A DNA stretch of 64,000 nt from Spirochaetia bacterium (GCA_900767955.1 CAAGBC010000037.1:266162-330161); one strand, 5' to 3'; counted from the stretch's first letter, positions 1 through 9,358 are shown. Numbers and translations: made by a program. Notes: generated by a model not told the origin, from the sequence alone.

Positions 1-108
1 GAGGCTGAAGCAGTAGAAGAATTGGAAGAAATTCCAGAAGCTGAAGTAGTAGAAGAATTAGAAGAAATTCCAGAAGCTGAAGTAGTAGAAGATATAGAAG
101 AAGAAATT
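1..108 (+). repeat. 36-bp in-frame tandem repeat
   Basis: Three consecutive 36-bp units (1-36, 37-72, 73-108) encode E-A-E-(A/V)-V-E-E/D-L/I-E-E-I/E-P/I. Units 1 and 2 are almost identical and the third is degenerating. The array probably continues upstream of the window. Because 36 is a multiple of 3, copy-number change would alter protein length without a frameshift. Confidence 0.85.
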
Positions 109-630
109 GATATTGACTCATTTGGCGTTGATGAAAGCGTTATGCAAGAGGTAAAAATTGATTTTGTAGAACCTCTTGAAGTGTGTATTGAGGATGAAGT
201 TAATGAAGAATACGGAGATACTTCTATAGTTGAGAATTTTATTGTAGAATTACCTTCATTATTTTCTTTAAGAAATGCAGAAGAACTTCCGACAATAATT
301 GAACATGAAAATCAAAATGACGATTTTTCAATTCCTTCTGTTGATTCAATTGTTTGTGAAGAAATAGAAGCGGAAACAAAAATACAACAAAATGAAGATA
401 TAAATATGCCGAGTGAAATTACATCAAGTGAAGAAATTTCTTCATTAAAAAATATTAATCAATCTTTTTCATTAACATCTTTTGCCTCTTGTGATAATGT
501 TTCAGAAATTTATCCTGATGCCATTGTTGAAGGTGAAGATGGAGTCTTTTCTATTTCTAACAGATTAGGGCCAAGCAATTTTACAATTGACGAAGCGTTT
601 AAGCAACTTGTAGATTCTGTAATAAAATAA
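1..630 (+). CDS. acidic repeat protein, 3' part only
   Basis: The reading frame is open from the first base, so the real start lies upstream. What is visible (about 209 residues) is extremely acidic. It opens with three near-identical 12-residue units (EAEVVEELEEIP type), continues as Glu/Asp/Ser/Ile-rich low-complexity sequence, and closes with a more ordinary C-terminus (SNRLGPSNFTIDEAFKQLVDSVIK-like; partly quoted). No catalytic motif or membrane segment is visible. It ends 13 nt before metN, so it may share a transcript with metNI. I do not recognise a family; function unknown. Confidence 0.7.
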   Translation, partial: EAEAVEELEEIPEAEVVEELEEIPEAEVVEDIEEEIDIDSFGVDESVMQEVKIDFVEPLEVCIEDEVNEEYGDTSIVENFIVELPSLFSLRNAEELPTIIEHENQNDDFSIPSVDSIVCEEIEAETKIQQNEDINMPSEITSSEEISSLKNINQSFSLTSFASCDNVSEIYPDAIVEGEDGVFSISNRLGPSNFTIDEAFKQLVDSVIK

Positions 631-643
631 TATACTTTTCCCT

Positions 644-1669
644 ATGGAAATTATTTTAGATAATCTTGTAAAAACATATAAGGGTGTAAACGATTCTTGT
701 GATGTTACTGCTGTAAAAGGCGTTAGTTTACATATTCCTTCTAATAAAATTTTTGGTATTATCGGAAAAAGTGGGGCTGGGAAATCTTCCTTAGTAAGAT
801 TAATTAGTTTGTTAGAAAATCCTGATTCTGGTAGTGTATTCTATGACAACAAAAAAGTTGATAATCTTGTTGGAAAAGATTTGTTGTTGCAACGCCGCAA
901 ATTGGGAATGATTTTTCAGAACTTTAATTTGTTTTCTTCAAGAACAGCTGGACAAAATATTGCTTATCCAATGGAAATATGTGGTTTTTCCAAAAAGCAA
1001 ATAGATGTTCGTGTTGATGAAATGTTGGAACTTGTTGGCTTGGGCGATAAAAAAAATGCACCAGTTAGCACTCTTTCTGGTGGGCAAAAACAGCGAATTG
1101 CTATTGCTCGTGCTTTATCAACAAAACCTGATGTTCTTTTTTGTGATGAAGCAACAAGTGCTTTGGATCCACAGACAACAAAATCAATTTTAAGTTTAAT
1201 TCGCAAAATCCAAGAACAAATGAATTTAACTGTTGTAATGATAACTCACCAAATGGAAGTTGTTCGAGATGCTTGTAATTTGGTAGCAGTTTTGAATGAT
1301 GGTGAAGTTGTGGAACAAGGTTCTGTTGATGATATTTTTATTCATCCAAAAAGCGAAGTAACAAAAGAGTTTCTTGCAAATATTTCACAAAATCAAAAAG
1401 CCGATAATCAATTTGTTCGTTGGTCTAAAAATGGTGGAAAATACATTCTTCGTTTTACGGGGCATTTAACTGGTGAACCAATTTTAAGTCAAATGGCAAA
1501 AAAGTTTGATGTTGAATTTAATATCAGAGCTGGTGGAATTCAAGCTCTTCCTGAAAATAAAGTTGGAACATTGGTAACTGATATTTTGGGAACAAATGAA
1601 GAAATTCAAAAAGCTATTTCATATTTGAATGAACAAGGCGTAATTGTTGAACTTGATTCGGGAGTGTAA
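644..1669 (+). CDS. metN: methionine ABC transporter ATP-binding protein MetN
   Basis: Cytoplasmic ATPase of the D/L-methionine importer. Walker A (GKSGAGKSS) lies at about residues 41-49, the signature LSGGQKQ at about 143-149, Walker B (VLFCDEATSALD) at about 163-174 and the H-loop MITH at about 198. After the nucleotide-binding domain comes a C-terminal NIL-type domain (about 265-338), which in this family binds methionine and gives trans-inhibition. The 341-aa length is normal. A -10-like TATACT lies 7 nt before the ATG with no Shine-Dalgarno, so a short-leader transcript is possible. It is followed after 6 nt by metI. Confidence 0.92.
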   Translation: MEIILDNLVKTYKGVNDSCDVTAVKGVSLHIPSNKIFGIIGKSGAGKSSLVRLISLLENPDSGSVFYDNKKVDNLVGKDLLLQRRKLGMIFQNFNLFSSRTAGQNIAYPMEICGFSKKQIDVRVDEMLELVGLGDKKNAPVSTLSGGQKQRIAIARALSTKPDVLFCDEATSALDPQTTKSILSLIRKIQEQMNLTVVMITHQMEVVRDACNLVAVLNDGEVVEQGSVDDIFIHPKSEVTKEFLANISQNQKADNQFVRWSKNGGKYILRFTGHLTGEPILSQMAKKFDVEFNIRAGGIQALPENKVGTLVTDILGTNEEIQKAISYLNEQGVIVELDSGV

Positions 1670-1675
1670 AGTCGT

Positions 1676-2341
1676 ATGTCTGGAATTTATAAAATATTAG
1701 AATTAGTTTTGCCTGCAACAGGACAAACTTGCTTGATGGTTTTGTTATCAACAGTTTTTAGTTTGATTTTAGGTTTTCCTTTGGGTGTTTTGTTGTGCGT
1801 AAGTGACCCTGTGTCTGGAATAAAACCTCGTAAAGTATTGTTTCAGATTTTAACTCGTATTGTAAATGCGTTGCGTTCGTTTCCTTTTATCATTTTAATG
1901 ATTTTGTTGTTTCCTCTTTCTAGATTGATTGTAGGAAAAACTATCGGAACTGCTGCAACTGTTGTTCCTTTGTCTGTGGCTGCGGCTCCTTTTGTTGCTA
2001 GAATTATTGAAACTTCATTAAAGGAAGTTGATTTTGGTGTTATTCAAGCTGCAAAAGCAATGGGTTCTTCAACAATGCAAATAATATTAAAAGTTTTAAT
2101 TCCAGAAGCATTGCCTTCTTTGGTAGATGGAATAACATTAACTATAATCAATTTGATTGGATATTCAGCTATGGCTGGTGCAATTGGTGGTGGTGGATTA
2201 GGGGATTTGGCAATTCGTTATGGTTATCAAAGATTCCGTCCTGAAATTATGGCCATTGCTGTAATTGTTATTCTTATTATGGTTGAATTAATTCAGTTTA
2301 TTGGCTCAAAAATTTCAGGAAGAATTGCTTCTAAACGATAA
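1676..2341 (+). CDS. metI: methionine ABC transporter permease MetI
   Basis: Inner-membrane permease partner of MetN, 221 aa, with about five hydrophobic segments. The EAA-type coupling loop that docks on the ATPase is visible as IQAAKAMGSSTMQIILKVLI at about residues 120-140. It starts 6 nt after metN, clearly the same operon. The substrate-binding lipoprotein MetQ does not follow; the next gene is convergent and unrelated. MetQ must therefore be encoded upstream of the window or elsewhere. The 220-aa size is typical. Confidence 0.92.
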   Translation: MSGIYKILELVLPATGQTCLMVLLSTVFSLILGFPLGVLLCVSDPVSGIKPRKVLFQILTRIVNALRSFPFIILMILLFPLSRLIVGKTIGTAATVVPLSVAAAPFVARIIETSLKEVDFGVIQAAKAMGSSTMQIILKVLIPEALPSLVDGITLTIINLIGYSAMAGAIGGGGLGDLAIRYGYQRFRPEIMAIAVIVILIMVELIQFIGSKISGRIASKR

Positions 2342-3886
2342 TTATTGTTCTTGCTTTGTGTTTGCTTGAATCAAAGTTGTAAACAAATATATCTTTTTAT
2401 ATAGTGATACACTAAATTCTCGTAATGGTGTGTCACTATAGTGTTCTAGTTCACGCCAGTTAGAAACGATTTCTGGTTTTTGCTTTCCTTCATCTTCAAT
2501 AAGATTTTTTATTGATTTTCCTATTGTAACAATATTTCTAAGGCTATCTAAAATGTAATCATTTGCAGTTTCGTTTACATCGCCTACAATTCTTGTGATG
2601 ATATTTCTTGCACCATTATCTCTATCTGCTTTTGTCATTAGGTTTTTGATTTTCATTCCGATTGGTTTGTCTTCTGCAATTTCTTCATCGAATTTTGTAA
2701 TTTGATCAGCAACGGCTAAAAGTGAATGATACGCATTAGAAAAAGGTGAACACAAAGTAGGTGAATCCCATTTTCCGCGGACAATAACTAAATCGTAATA
2801 ATTGCGTAAGTCTTTTTTTACAATTTCAATAAGGAATGCTTTTAAATATCCTAAGGCATTGCAGTAATTAAAGTAAGGTAAAGATTTAGCTTTTAAGGCT
2901 TGGGATTTTGATTCAGTATAATATTTTAATTGAACAACAGGTGTGTTTCCAAATAATTGTTCCAAGATGCTTGATGTTTTTGATTGAAGTTCTTGGGACT
3001 GTAATTTTTGTATAATATTGTAAGAATCGTTTCTAAGTGAATCTAAATATGGTTCTACAATGTTAAATGTTTGAAGTTGAATATTTGGTGTGAAGAATGG
3101 ATCTTCTGAAGCAAGTTGAATTATCATTTCAAATGCTTCTGATTGTTTTATTGCTTGTAATTTTGCAATAATTTTTTTCCAAAGATTTAAAGTAACAGGT
3201 TCAACACCTTTGAAGTTGCGTAATAAATTTATTAATGCTGTCCAATCTGTATTAAATGGAATTGTCCATGCTACAGAGATAAAATCTTTTAAGTCATCAG
3301 AAATATATTCAGCATTAATTTTTTCAAAGCGAGGAGTCATTGCAAAATTGCGTTCTTGCATGCCTTTATCAAATTTTTTGAGTAAAAAATAAAAGTCGTA
3401 AGTACAAAAATCTCTAAACGCAATAAGCTGTTTGTATATCAAATCTACAGTTGAAATTTTTTCAGCTGTAAAATTATCATTAAATTGAGATATTTTTGCA
3501 TCAATTTGTTCCTTTAGTCTATCTAAAGGAATTTCTTTGCTTAATTTAATTATATTATCTTCTGAAATTGATTCTTCAATTTGTTTTTGTTCTTCTGTTA
3601 GTGCAGATGAAATTACTATTTTTTTTAGAATGTTTGGGTTGTTGATTGATTCAAACATTACTTGTGCAGGAGAAATTGCCTTGTACAAGTCAAAGAATAA
3701 TTTTGCCAAAAGTGGAGTAGCTTCGTTCCCTGAGTGTTTGTAATATTTGTTGTATTTTGATTTTGATAATCTTTTATTAATGGCTTTTAGTTTTTTCTTT
3801 TTTTCTGCATTTGGGTCATTGGAACCAAAAAGTGAAGAAAATAAATTTTGAAAGAAATTGCCAGCAGATGTTTTTTCATTTTTCAT
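2342..3886 (-). CDS. spirochaete-specific hypothetical protein (DUF5312-like)
   Basis: Soluble, helix-rich protein of about 514 aa with a Lys-rich N-terminus (NAEKKKKLKAINKRLSKSKY). No signal peptide, membrane segment or catalytic motif is evident. From memory it resembles the DUF5312 family of treponemes; this needs a Pfam search. The ATG at 3886 gives an N-terminus MKNEKTSAG. An upstream in-frame codon at 3922 would add 12 residues with no better ribosome-binding site. It ends immediately after the metI stop (convergent), with no terminator visible between them. Function unknown. Confidence 0.7.
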   Translation of the reverse strand: MKNEKTSAGNFFQNLFSSLFGSNDPNAEKKKKLKAINKRLSKSKYNKYYKHSGNEATPLLAKLFFDLYKAISPAQVMFESINNPNILKKIVISSALTEEQKQIEESISEDNIIKLSKEIPLDRLKEQIDAKISQFNDNFTAEKISTVDLIYKQLIAFRDFCTYDFYFLLKKFDKGMQERNFAMTPRFEKINAEYISDDLKDFISVAWTIPFNTDWTALINLLRNFKGVEPVTLNLWKKIIAKLQAIKQSEAFEMIIQLASEDPFFTPNIQLQTFNIVEPYLDSLRNDSYNIIQKLQSQELQSKTSSILEQLFGNTPVVQLKYYTESKSQALKAKSLPYFNYCNALGYLKAFLIEIVKKDLRNYYDLVIVRGKWDSPTLCSPFSNAYHSLLAVADQITKFDEEIAEDKPIGMKIKNLMTKADRDNGARNIITRIVGDVNETANDYILDSLRNIVTIGKSIKNLIEDEGKQKPEIVSNWRELEHYSDTPLREFSVSLYKKIYLFTTLIQANTKQEQ

Positions 3887-4040
3887 AATGTTAACTATGT
3901 TATAAAAAATACAGTCTGTCAAGTTTCTTCTTTAATATAGAACAAAACTATATATTCTTGTATATTGTTAATGATTTTTTTTGTTATATAAATAGCAAGA
4001 ATTTTGGATATTTTATTCAGAAAATTTACGGAGATATTAA

Positions 4041-5081
4041 ATGAAAAAAGTAAATTTAGTTTTAATGGGATTATTATTAAATGTTTTTGCTTTTGCATAC
4101 AATCCACCTGTTGGAAGTCAAGCAATGTTTAATTTATCAAGTCCTACACAGTTATCTTATGCAGCTTCTGCTGCTGGAAGTGGGATTTTTAATGTAGGCC
4201 CAGATTCTATTGTTTTTAATCCTGCTCTTACTGCTATGGAACAGCGAATTCAGCTTGATACAGATTATAGTGCAATTTTTTCTACAAAATATGCTTCTTT
4301 TAATTCTGCTTTCCAAACTGGAATTTTAATTCCTTATAAATGGCTTGTTTTAAGTGGATATTTAAACGGAACTTTTTCATCAGCACCAGAAATGGAATTA
4401 GGTAATTCAATGAATTTAAAAATTGGAATTGCAAAGGAAGTTTCAGAAAAAATTAGCGTTGGAATGAATCTTGCAACTGGTATTTTCTGGGAAGATAAAG
4501 TTGATTGGGCTTTAGGTGTTGATTTAGGTGTTTTGTACAGAAGGGAACGATTGGGCTTTGCAAAAGATTTTAGATTTGGTGTGGCTTTGTTAAACTTAGG
4601 AAAATATTACACAACAAATCTTCCTGGTTTGAATGAAGATTATGATAGTGATTATTTTCCTTCCATTGCAACTTTAAAATTAGGCGTGGGAACAGTTTTG
4701 CTTGAAACTAAAAACTTTAATATTGGAGCTTCTTTTGATATAACAAGTCCAACTTTTCAAAATGCAATTTTTGATACAGGCCTTCAGTTTGGTGTAAAAG
4801 ATACTGTTTTCTTGTCAATTGCTGAATCAATTGATATTAGAGAAGTTGTAAATGGTCATTACAATTTTATGCCTGCAATTGGTGTTACTGTTAAATTTAT
4901 GTTCAATTCAAAAAATAATGAATATCTAAAAGCTCACGATTGGGATCAAAGTGAAATGATTACATCTGCAGCTTGGCAACAAAAATATGAATCACTTCAA
5001 GTTGTTTCTGGTGGTTTGAAATTAAAATTAGGCTTAAAAGATACAACTCCTCCTGTTATTAAACTATGGGATGAGGAATAA
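4041..5081 (+). CDS. UPF0164/FadL-like outer-membrane beta-barrel protein
   Basis: It begins with a cleavable signal peptide (MKKVNLVLMGLLLNVFAFA). The mature part has the PorV/FadL-like opening common to treponemal UPF0164 proteins: a small-residue-rich segment (SYAASAAGSGIFNVGPDSIVFNP, partly quoted) followed by alternating hydrophobic/aromatic strands. Predicted location is the outer membrane. Length 346 aa fits the family. The Shine-Dalgarno GGAG at 4030-4033 lies 7 nt before the ATG. The gene is separated from the next envelope gene by a structured repeat leader. Transport substrate unknown. Confidence 0.75.
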   Translation: MKKVNLVLMGLLLNVFAFAYNPPVGSQAMFNLSSPTQLSYAASAAGSGIFNVGPDSIVFNPALTAMEQRIQLDTDYSAIFSTKYASFNSAFQTGILIPYKWLVLSGYLNGTFSSAPEMELGNSMNLKIGIAKEVSEKISVGMNLATGIFWEDKVDWALGVDLGVLYRRERLGFAKDFRFGVALLNLGKYYTTNLPGLNEDYDSDYFPSIATLKLGVGTVLLETKNFNIGASFDITSPTFQNAIFDTGLQFGVKDTVFLSIAESIDIREVVNGHYNFMPAIGVTVKFMFNSKNNEYLKAHDWDQSEMITSAAWQQKYESLQVVSGGLKLKLGLKDTTPPVIKLWDEE

Positions 5082-5103
5082 AATAAAAATTTATGGAGGA
5101 GGG

Positions 5104-5319
5104 ATAAAAACTTTCACTAAAATAGCGTAAAAGTTTTTATCTTAAAGTTTGCGTTGCAAACTTTCTTATTTAGGGTTTAATACAAATCCTAAAAACGGCC
5201 GAGTCAAGGCCTTGAGCAAAGCGTGCCTTGACCGGACGTATTAATTGCTGTTTTTCATTACATTATAAAACAGCGAAAAAAAATCAAATCGGAAATTGAT
5301 ATTTCCTCATTGATTTTTT
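5104..5319 (+). promoter_or_regulatory. mosaic hairpin leader, copy L1 (modules A-B-C-D-E)
   Basis: Five consecutive stem-loops: A 5104-5140 (arms ATAAAAACTTT / AAAGTTTTTAT), B 5144-5164 (AAAGTTTGC-gtt-GCAAACTTT), C 5165-5240 (two hairpins), D 5247-5274 (GCTGTTTT / AAAACAGC) and E 5279-5319 (imperfect AAATCAAATCGGAAAT / ATTTCCTCATTGATTT). The Shine-Dalgarno GGAGG of the next gene follows at 5322-5326. TTTCCTC at 5302-5308 could also pair with GAGGAAA at 5324-5330 and occlude the ribosome site. The same architecture precedes three other genes in the window. A cis-regulatory RNA is inferred, not shown. Confidence 0.65.
5165..5240 (+). repeat. module C dispersed repeat, copy 1
   Basis: About 76 bp nearly identical to 55961-56040. 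It lies between modules B and D of leader L1, exactly where leader L2 (minus, near 23355) has only a short TTTTTATCAA-like junction. It holds two inverted repeats: a TTTAGGGTTTA / TAAACCCTAAA-type arm pair (degraded in this copy), and GTCAAGGC / GCCTTGAC flanked by CCG/CGG. The presence/absence pattern suggests an independently insertable unit. Confidence 0.8.
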
Positions 5320-5331
5320 ATGGAGGAAAAA

Positions 5332-8300
5332 ATGAAAGGTTTTAGTAAGATTATTTTATCACTTCTTTTGCTTACATTAAGTTCATCATTGTTTGCACAA
5401 AAAAAAGAAGTTTATATTTCACCAAATAATGATGGAATTCAAGATGAATTTGTGCTTCCTATTAAAATTTCAGATAAAAGATTAATTACTGCATGGCAAT
5501 TAGTTATTACTGATGAAAATGATAATGTTATCAGAACAATCGGAAATAAAGTTGCTTTACCAAGTGGTGTTACATTCAAATCATTTTTTAAGCAATTAGT
5601 AACTCCAAAAGTAGGCGTTGAAATTCCAGAAACTGTTACTTGGAATGGAACAATGGATAATGGTGAAACAGCTCCTGATGGAAATTACTATTACTACTTT
5701 ACAGCAACAGATGAAAACGATAACACAGGAAAAACTTCAAAACGACTTGTTGTTGTTGATACAAAATCTCCAGAAATTGATTTAACTCAGCCAACTGATA
5801 AAATCTTTGGAGAAGGCGTAAAATCAGATTTTAGAATTAAACAGTCTGGTTCAAAAGAAGATAAATGGATTGGTAATTTTAAGAATTCTGTAGGGGAAGT
5901 TGTAAAAACATTTACATGGGAAAATGATGTTCCTGATAACTTTAATTGGAACGGAACAGACGATAAAGGACAAATTGTTCCTGATGGCGTATATTCTTAT
6001 GAAATTTCTGCAACAGATAGAGCTGGAAATACAAATGCACAAACTTCAATTACAAATATTATTTATTCTGCAGAAAAACCTGCAACAAATATTTTAATTA
6101 ATGGAAGTCGTTATTTTTCTCCAGAAACAGACAGTAAACTTTCAACAATTAAGTTTGAAGTTCAGATTCCTGTTCCTGCTGCAAGTAGTGGAAATAAACT
6201 TTCAGAATGGAAAGTTTCAATCGTAGGTTCTGACGGAAAAATTTATCGCACTTACAAAGGTGATGACAAAAATCTTCCTCCTTCAGAAATAATTTTTGAT
6301 GGAAAAGATGATAATAAAACACGCCTTCCAGAAGGAAAATATCAAGCAACAGTTTCTGCAAAATATTTGAACGGTTATGTGCCTGCAATTATTAGATCTC
6401 CTGCATTTATTCTTGATGTAACAAAACCTTCTGCTCAAATTGCTGTTTCTGATAAAGTATTCGGCGCAGGAACAAAAGATAAAGTTTCAATTTCAATGTT
6501 GATTACTCCAAAAGTTTATGCAACAGTTCCTTCTTGGACTGGAAAAATCATCAATACAAAAGATTCTTCAGTTGTAAAAGAATATAACTTTGGTGAATTC
6601 CCACCTGAATCAATATCCTGGAATGGATTTGCTTCATCAGGAAGCCTTGCTCAAGACGGAAAATATAAATTCCAATTGTCTGGAACTGACTTAGCAGGAA
6701 ACACAGGTGTAATTGTTTCAGAAGATGATTTTGAATTAAATACAAAAACTGCAACAGTTTTATTGTCTGCAAGTGATATAGCTTTTTCTCCAAATGGAAA
6801 TAAAGTAAAAGATACAATTTCCTTTAAACCAGTTTTAAAAGATGTTGATGCAATTGCAAGTTATGAATTTAAAGTTCTTGATTCAAAAGGAACTGCTGTA
6901 AAAACAATTTCTGATACAAAAGTAATTCCTTCTAATTTTGTTTGGGACGGAAAAGCAAATGATGGAATTATTTGTCCAGATGGAACTTATTCTGCCACAC
7001 TTAAAGTTGTTTCTGCAAATGGTTCTGTTGCATCTGTAAATAGCGCAAAATTTGCTCTTGATACAGTTGCTCCAAAAGTTGTTGCAAAAACTCCATGGTC
7101 AGTATTTTCACCAGACAAAGACGGAAATCAAGATGTAATTCCAATTTCTATTTCCGATTGTTCAACAGAAAATCTTTGGACTGCTGAAGTTAAAAATTCA
7201 AAAGGCATTGCTGTAAAAAAATATTCATGGAAAGGAAAAATCCGTTCAGCAACATCTGATTATTTTGAATGGGATGGTTCTAATGAATCTGGAAACAAGG
7301 CTGCTGATGGAATTTATTCAATTGTGATTTCTTCTGAAGATGCTGCAGGTAATAAATTTTCTACTGCTTTGAATAATTTGACAATGGATTCCAGAGAAAC
7401 AAAAGCTTATGTTATTGCAGAGCTTGAAGGAATTTCTCCAAATGGGGATAAAGTTTTAGATACACAAAAATTCAATATAAAAACATCTGTGCCAGAAGGA
7501 ATTCTTTCTTGGAATTTTGATATTAGAAGTGAAAATGGAACTTCAATTCGTGGTTGGTCAGAAAAGGATAGTGCAAATCTTCCTGCAACTATAATTTGGG
7601 ACGGACTTGATTCTTCTGGAAAGCCTGCAGAAGGAACATACACAGGAACATTAAAAATTGCATACAAAAAAGGTAATTTAGTTCAGGCAATTTCTACTCC
7701 ATTTATTTGTAGTGCAACTCCTCCTATGTTGAGCGTAAAAACTGCTCCAAAATACTTTAGCCCAGATAACGATGGTGTAGATGATGATTTATTTATTAAG
7801 TTGTCTGGTTCTACAAAAGCTTTAATAAAAAATTGGTCATTTACAATTTACGATCCTTTAGGAAAAACATTCTGGAAAACAAATGGAACAAAAGCCATTA
7901 CAGAGCGAATCATTTGGGACGGTTTAAGTAATGTTCAGAAAAATGCTTCTGGTTTTGCAGAGCGTGTTCAGTCTGCAACAGATTATCCTTATGAATTTAA
8001 AGTAACAGATTCCTTGGGAATGACTTCTGTTGTAAAAGGAAATATCGCTGTAGATGTTTTAGTTATTCGTGATGGAAGCGTTCTAAAAATGGCTGTTCCT
8101 TCTATTATCTTTAGAAGTGACAATGCAGACTTTAAAACTGTAAAAGAAGTTGCAAAAGGTGGACTTGCTTTAGACAAAGCTGAAAACAACGAAAAAGTAT
8201 TAAAGCGTATTGCACAAATTTTGAACAAATTCAAAGACTACAATGTAACAATTGTTGGTCACGCAAATAGAGTTACAGATAATGAAGAAGAAGAAACTGT

Positions 8301-8505
8301 TGATAATCCACAAAAATGGGGACCAGCTTTAATTCCATTATCTGCTAAGCGTGCAGAATTTGTAAAAGCATATCTTGTAAAACAAGGAATTAGTGCAAGT
8401 CGTCTTTCTACAGAAGGAAAAGGTGGAACTGAACTTGTTGTTGATTATCAAGATAAAGACAATAACTGGAAAAACCGCCGTGTTGAATTTATCTTAAATA
8501 AATAA
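5332..8505 (+). CDS. large FlgD-Ig-repeat protein with C-terminal OmpA domain
   Basis: The ATG at 5332 is chosen because GGAGG (5322-5326) lies 5 nt upstream; an ATG at 5320 overlaps that site. A signal peptide (LLLLTLSSSLFAQ end) is followed by about eight FlgD-like/Ig repeats, each opening with a SPNNDGIQDEF- or SPDNDGVDDD-type motif and containing W(N/D)G...(A/P)DG.Y units. The last about 150 residues are OmpA-like (IVGHAN, LSAKRAEFVKAYL, NRRVEFILNK) and probably grip peptidoglycan. The total of 1057 aa suggests a periplasm-spanning or surface-linked scaffold. GHAN replaces the usual GHTD. The gene lies directly behind leader L1. Confidence 0.85.
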   Translation: MKGFSKIILSLLLLTLSSSLFAQKKEVYISPNNDGIQDEFVLPIKISDKRLITAWQLVITDENDNVIRTIGNKVALPSGVTFKSFFKQLVTPKVGVEIPETVTWNGTMDNGETAPDGNYYYYFTATDENDNTGKTSKRLVVVDTKSPEIDLTQPTDKIFGEGVKSDFRIKQSGSKEDKWIGNFKNSVGEVVKTFTWENDVPDNFNWNGTDDKGQIVPDGVYSYEISATDRAGNTNAQTSITNIIYSAEKPATNILINGSRYFSPETDSKLSTIKFEVQIPVPAASSGNKLSEWKVSIVGSDGKIYRTYKGDDKNLPPSEIIFDGKDDNKTRLPEGKYQATVSAKYLNGYVPAIIRSPAFILDVTKPSAQIAVSDKVFGAGTKDKVSISMLITPKVYATVPSWTGKIINTKDSSVVKEYNFGEFPPESISWNGFASSGSLAQDGKYKFQLSGTDLAGNTGVIVSEDDFELNTKTATVLLSASDIAFSPNGNKVKDTISFKPVLKDVDAIASYEFKVLDSKGTAVKTISDTKVIPSNFVWDGKANDGIICPDGTYSATLKVVSANGSVASVNSAKFALDTVAPKVVAKTPWSVFSPDKDGNQDVIPISISDCSTENLWTAEVKNSKGIAVKKYSWKGKIRSATSDYFEWDGSNESGNKAADGIYSIVISSEDAAGNKFSTALNNLTMDSRETKAYVIAELEGISPNGDKVLDTQKFNIKTSVPEGILSWNFDIRSENGTSIRGWSEKDSANLPATIIWDGLDSSGKPAEGTYTGTLKIAYKKGNLVQAISTPFICSATPPMLSVKTAPKYFSPDNDGVDDDLFIKLSGSTKALIKNWSFTIYDPLGKTFWKTNGTKAITERIIWDGLSNVQKNASGFAERVQSATDYPYEFKVTDSLGMTSVVKGNIAVDVLVIRDGSVLKMAVPSIIFRSDNADFKTVKEVAKGGLALDKAENNEKVLKRIAQILNKFKDYNVTIVGHANRVTDNEEEETVDNPQKWGPALIPLSAKRAEFVKAYLVKQGISASRLSTEGKGGTELVVDYQDKDNNWKNRRVEFILNK

Positions 8506-8545
8506 AAAAAAAGTAAAAATTTTATAAGTTTTTTTATAAAAACTA

Positions 8546-8574
8546 TTGACATTCTTTGTTGTTTTGAATATTAT
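8546..8574 (+). promoter_or_regulatory. promoter of tRNA-Asn
   Basis: A perfect -35 TTGACA (8546-8551), a 17-nt spacer and -10 TATTAT (8569-8574) lie 28 nt before the tRNA 5' end. This is among the best sigma-70-type promoters in the window. Confidence 0.85.
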
Positions 8575-8601
8575 GATATTCACATTCAGCAATGAATGGT
8601 T

Positions 8602-8674
8602 GCTCGCTTAGCTCAGCTGGTAGAGCAATGGACTGTTAATCCATGTGTCGCAGGTTCAAAACCTGCAGCGGGCG
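8602..8674 (+). tRNA. tRNA-Asn (GTT)
   Basis: Full cloverleaf. Acceptor GCTCGCT pairs with AGCGGGC (one G-T), D-stem GCTC/GAGC, anticodon stem ATGGA/TCCAT with loop CTGTTAA (anticodon GTT), and T-stem GCAGG/CCTGC with loop TTCAAAA. Discriminator G. CCA is not encoded. Own promoter upstream and strong terminator immediately downstream, so a single-gene transcription unit. Confidence 0.97.
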
Positions 8675-8705
8675 AAGGACTCAAGTTTACTTGAGTCCTT
8701 TTTTT
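8675..8705 (+). terminator. intrinsic terminator of tRNA-Asn
   Basis: Perfect 11-bp stem AAGGACTCAAG (8675-8685) / CTTGAGTCCTT (8690-8700), four-base loop, then a T run. Confidence 0.93.
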
Positions 8706-8740
8706 ATGTTCAGATTGTGTTTGAAATTTAGGAATTTAAA

Positions 8741-9358
8741 ATGAATGATATAAAATTACAAAAAAAAGATTTTCGTAAAAAAGTAAAAGAAGTTGTTACA
8801 AAATTTTGCAAAGATGAATTATTATGCAAAGAATGTGAAAAGTCTGCGTTTCAAACTTTTACTGCTTCTGATGTTTACAAACAAGCTGATGTGATTTTTT
8901 GTTATATGGCAATGTGGGATGAAATTAGTGTTTCAAAAATTATTGAACAGGCAATAAAAGATAATAAAAAAGTTGCACTTCCAAAAATTGATAATGAGAA
9001 TTCAGTAATGGATTTTTACTTTGTTGATTCATTGAATAATGTGGAACCAGAAAAAGTTTACGGAATATTAGAACCAAATTCTATTTGTGAAAAAGTAATT
9101 TTATCTGAGTTAAAAGGTAATGTTGTAATTTTAGTTCCTGGAAGAGCGTTTAATTTGCACGGCGAACGCATTGGAAGAGGCAAAGGTTTTTATGATAAAT
9201 TCTTAAGCCAACTTTCAGAATACAAAAATTCAATCAATTTAAAAGTTTGTGGTGTAAGTTATTCTGTTCAAATTACAAAAGATTTTCCTGTAGAAGAAAC
9301 TGATTACAAAATGGAATATCTTTTGTGCGAATATGGAATTACAAAAGTTCACGCATAA
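8741..9358 (+). CDS. 5-formyltetrahydrofolate cyclo-ligase
   Basis: Converts 5-formyl-THF to 5,10-methenyl-THF with ATP, recycling folate in the cytoplasm. The family's C-terminal signature is visible as GRGKGFYDKFL at about residues 147-157, preceded by LVPGRAFNLHGERIG. The N-terminal KKDFRKKVKE region is the usual start of the family. Length 205 aa is normal. The start has an AGGA at the right distance. It follows the tRNA-Asn terminator and is convergent with the M16 homologue; no operon partner is apparent. Confidence 0.88.
   Translation: MNDIKLQKKDFRKKVKEVVTKFCKDELLCKECEKSAFQTFTASDVYKQADVIFCYMAMWDEISVSKIIEQAIKDNKKVALPKIDNENSVMDFYFVDSLNNVEPEKVYGILEPNSICEKVILSELKGNVVILVPGRAFNLHGERIGRGKGFYDKFLSQLSEYKNSINLKVCGVSYSVQITKDFPVEETDYKMEYLLCEYGITKVHA

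Noticed and set aside
7407..8234. minus-strand ORFs within the FlgD/OmpA gene
   Set aside because: Antisense shadows of a strongly coding plus frame with repeat structure.
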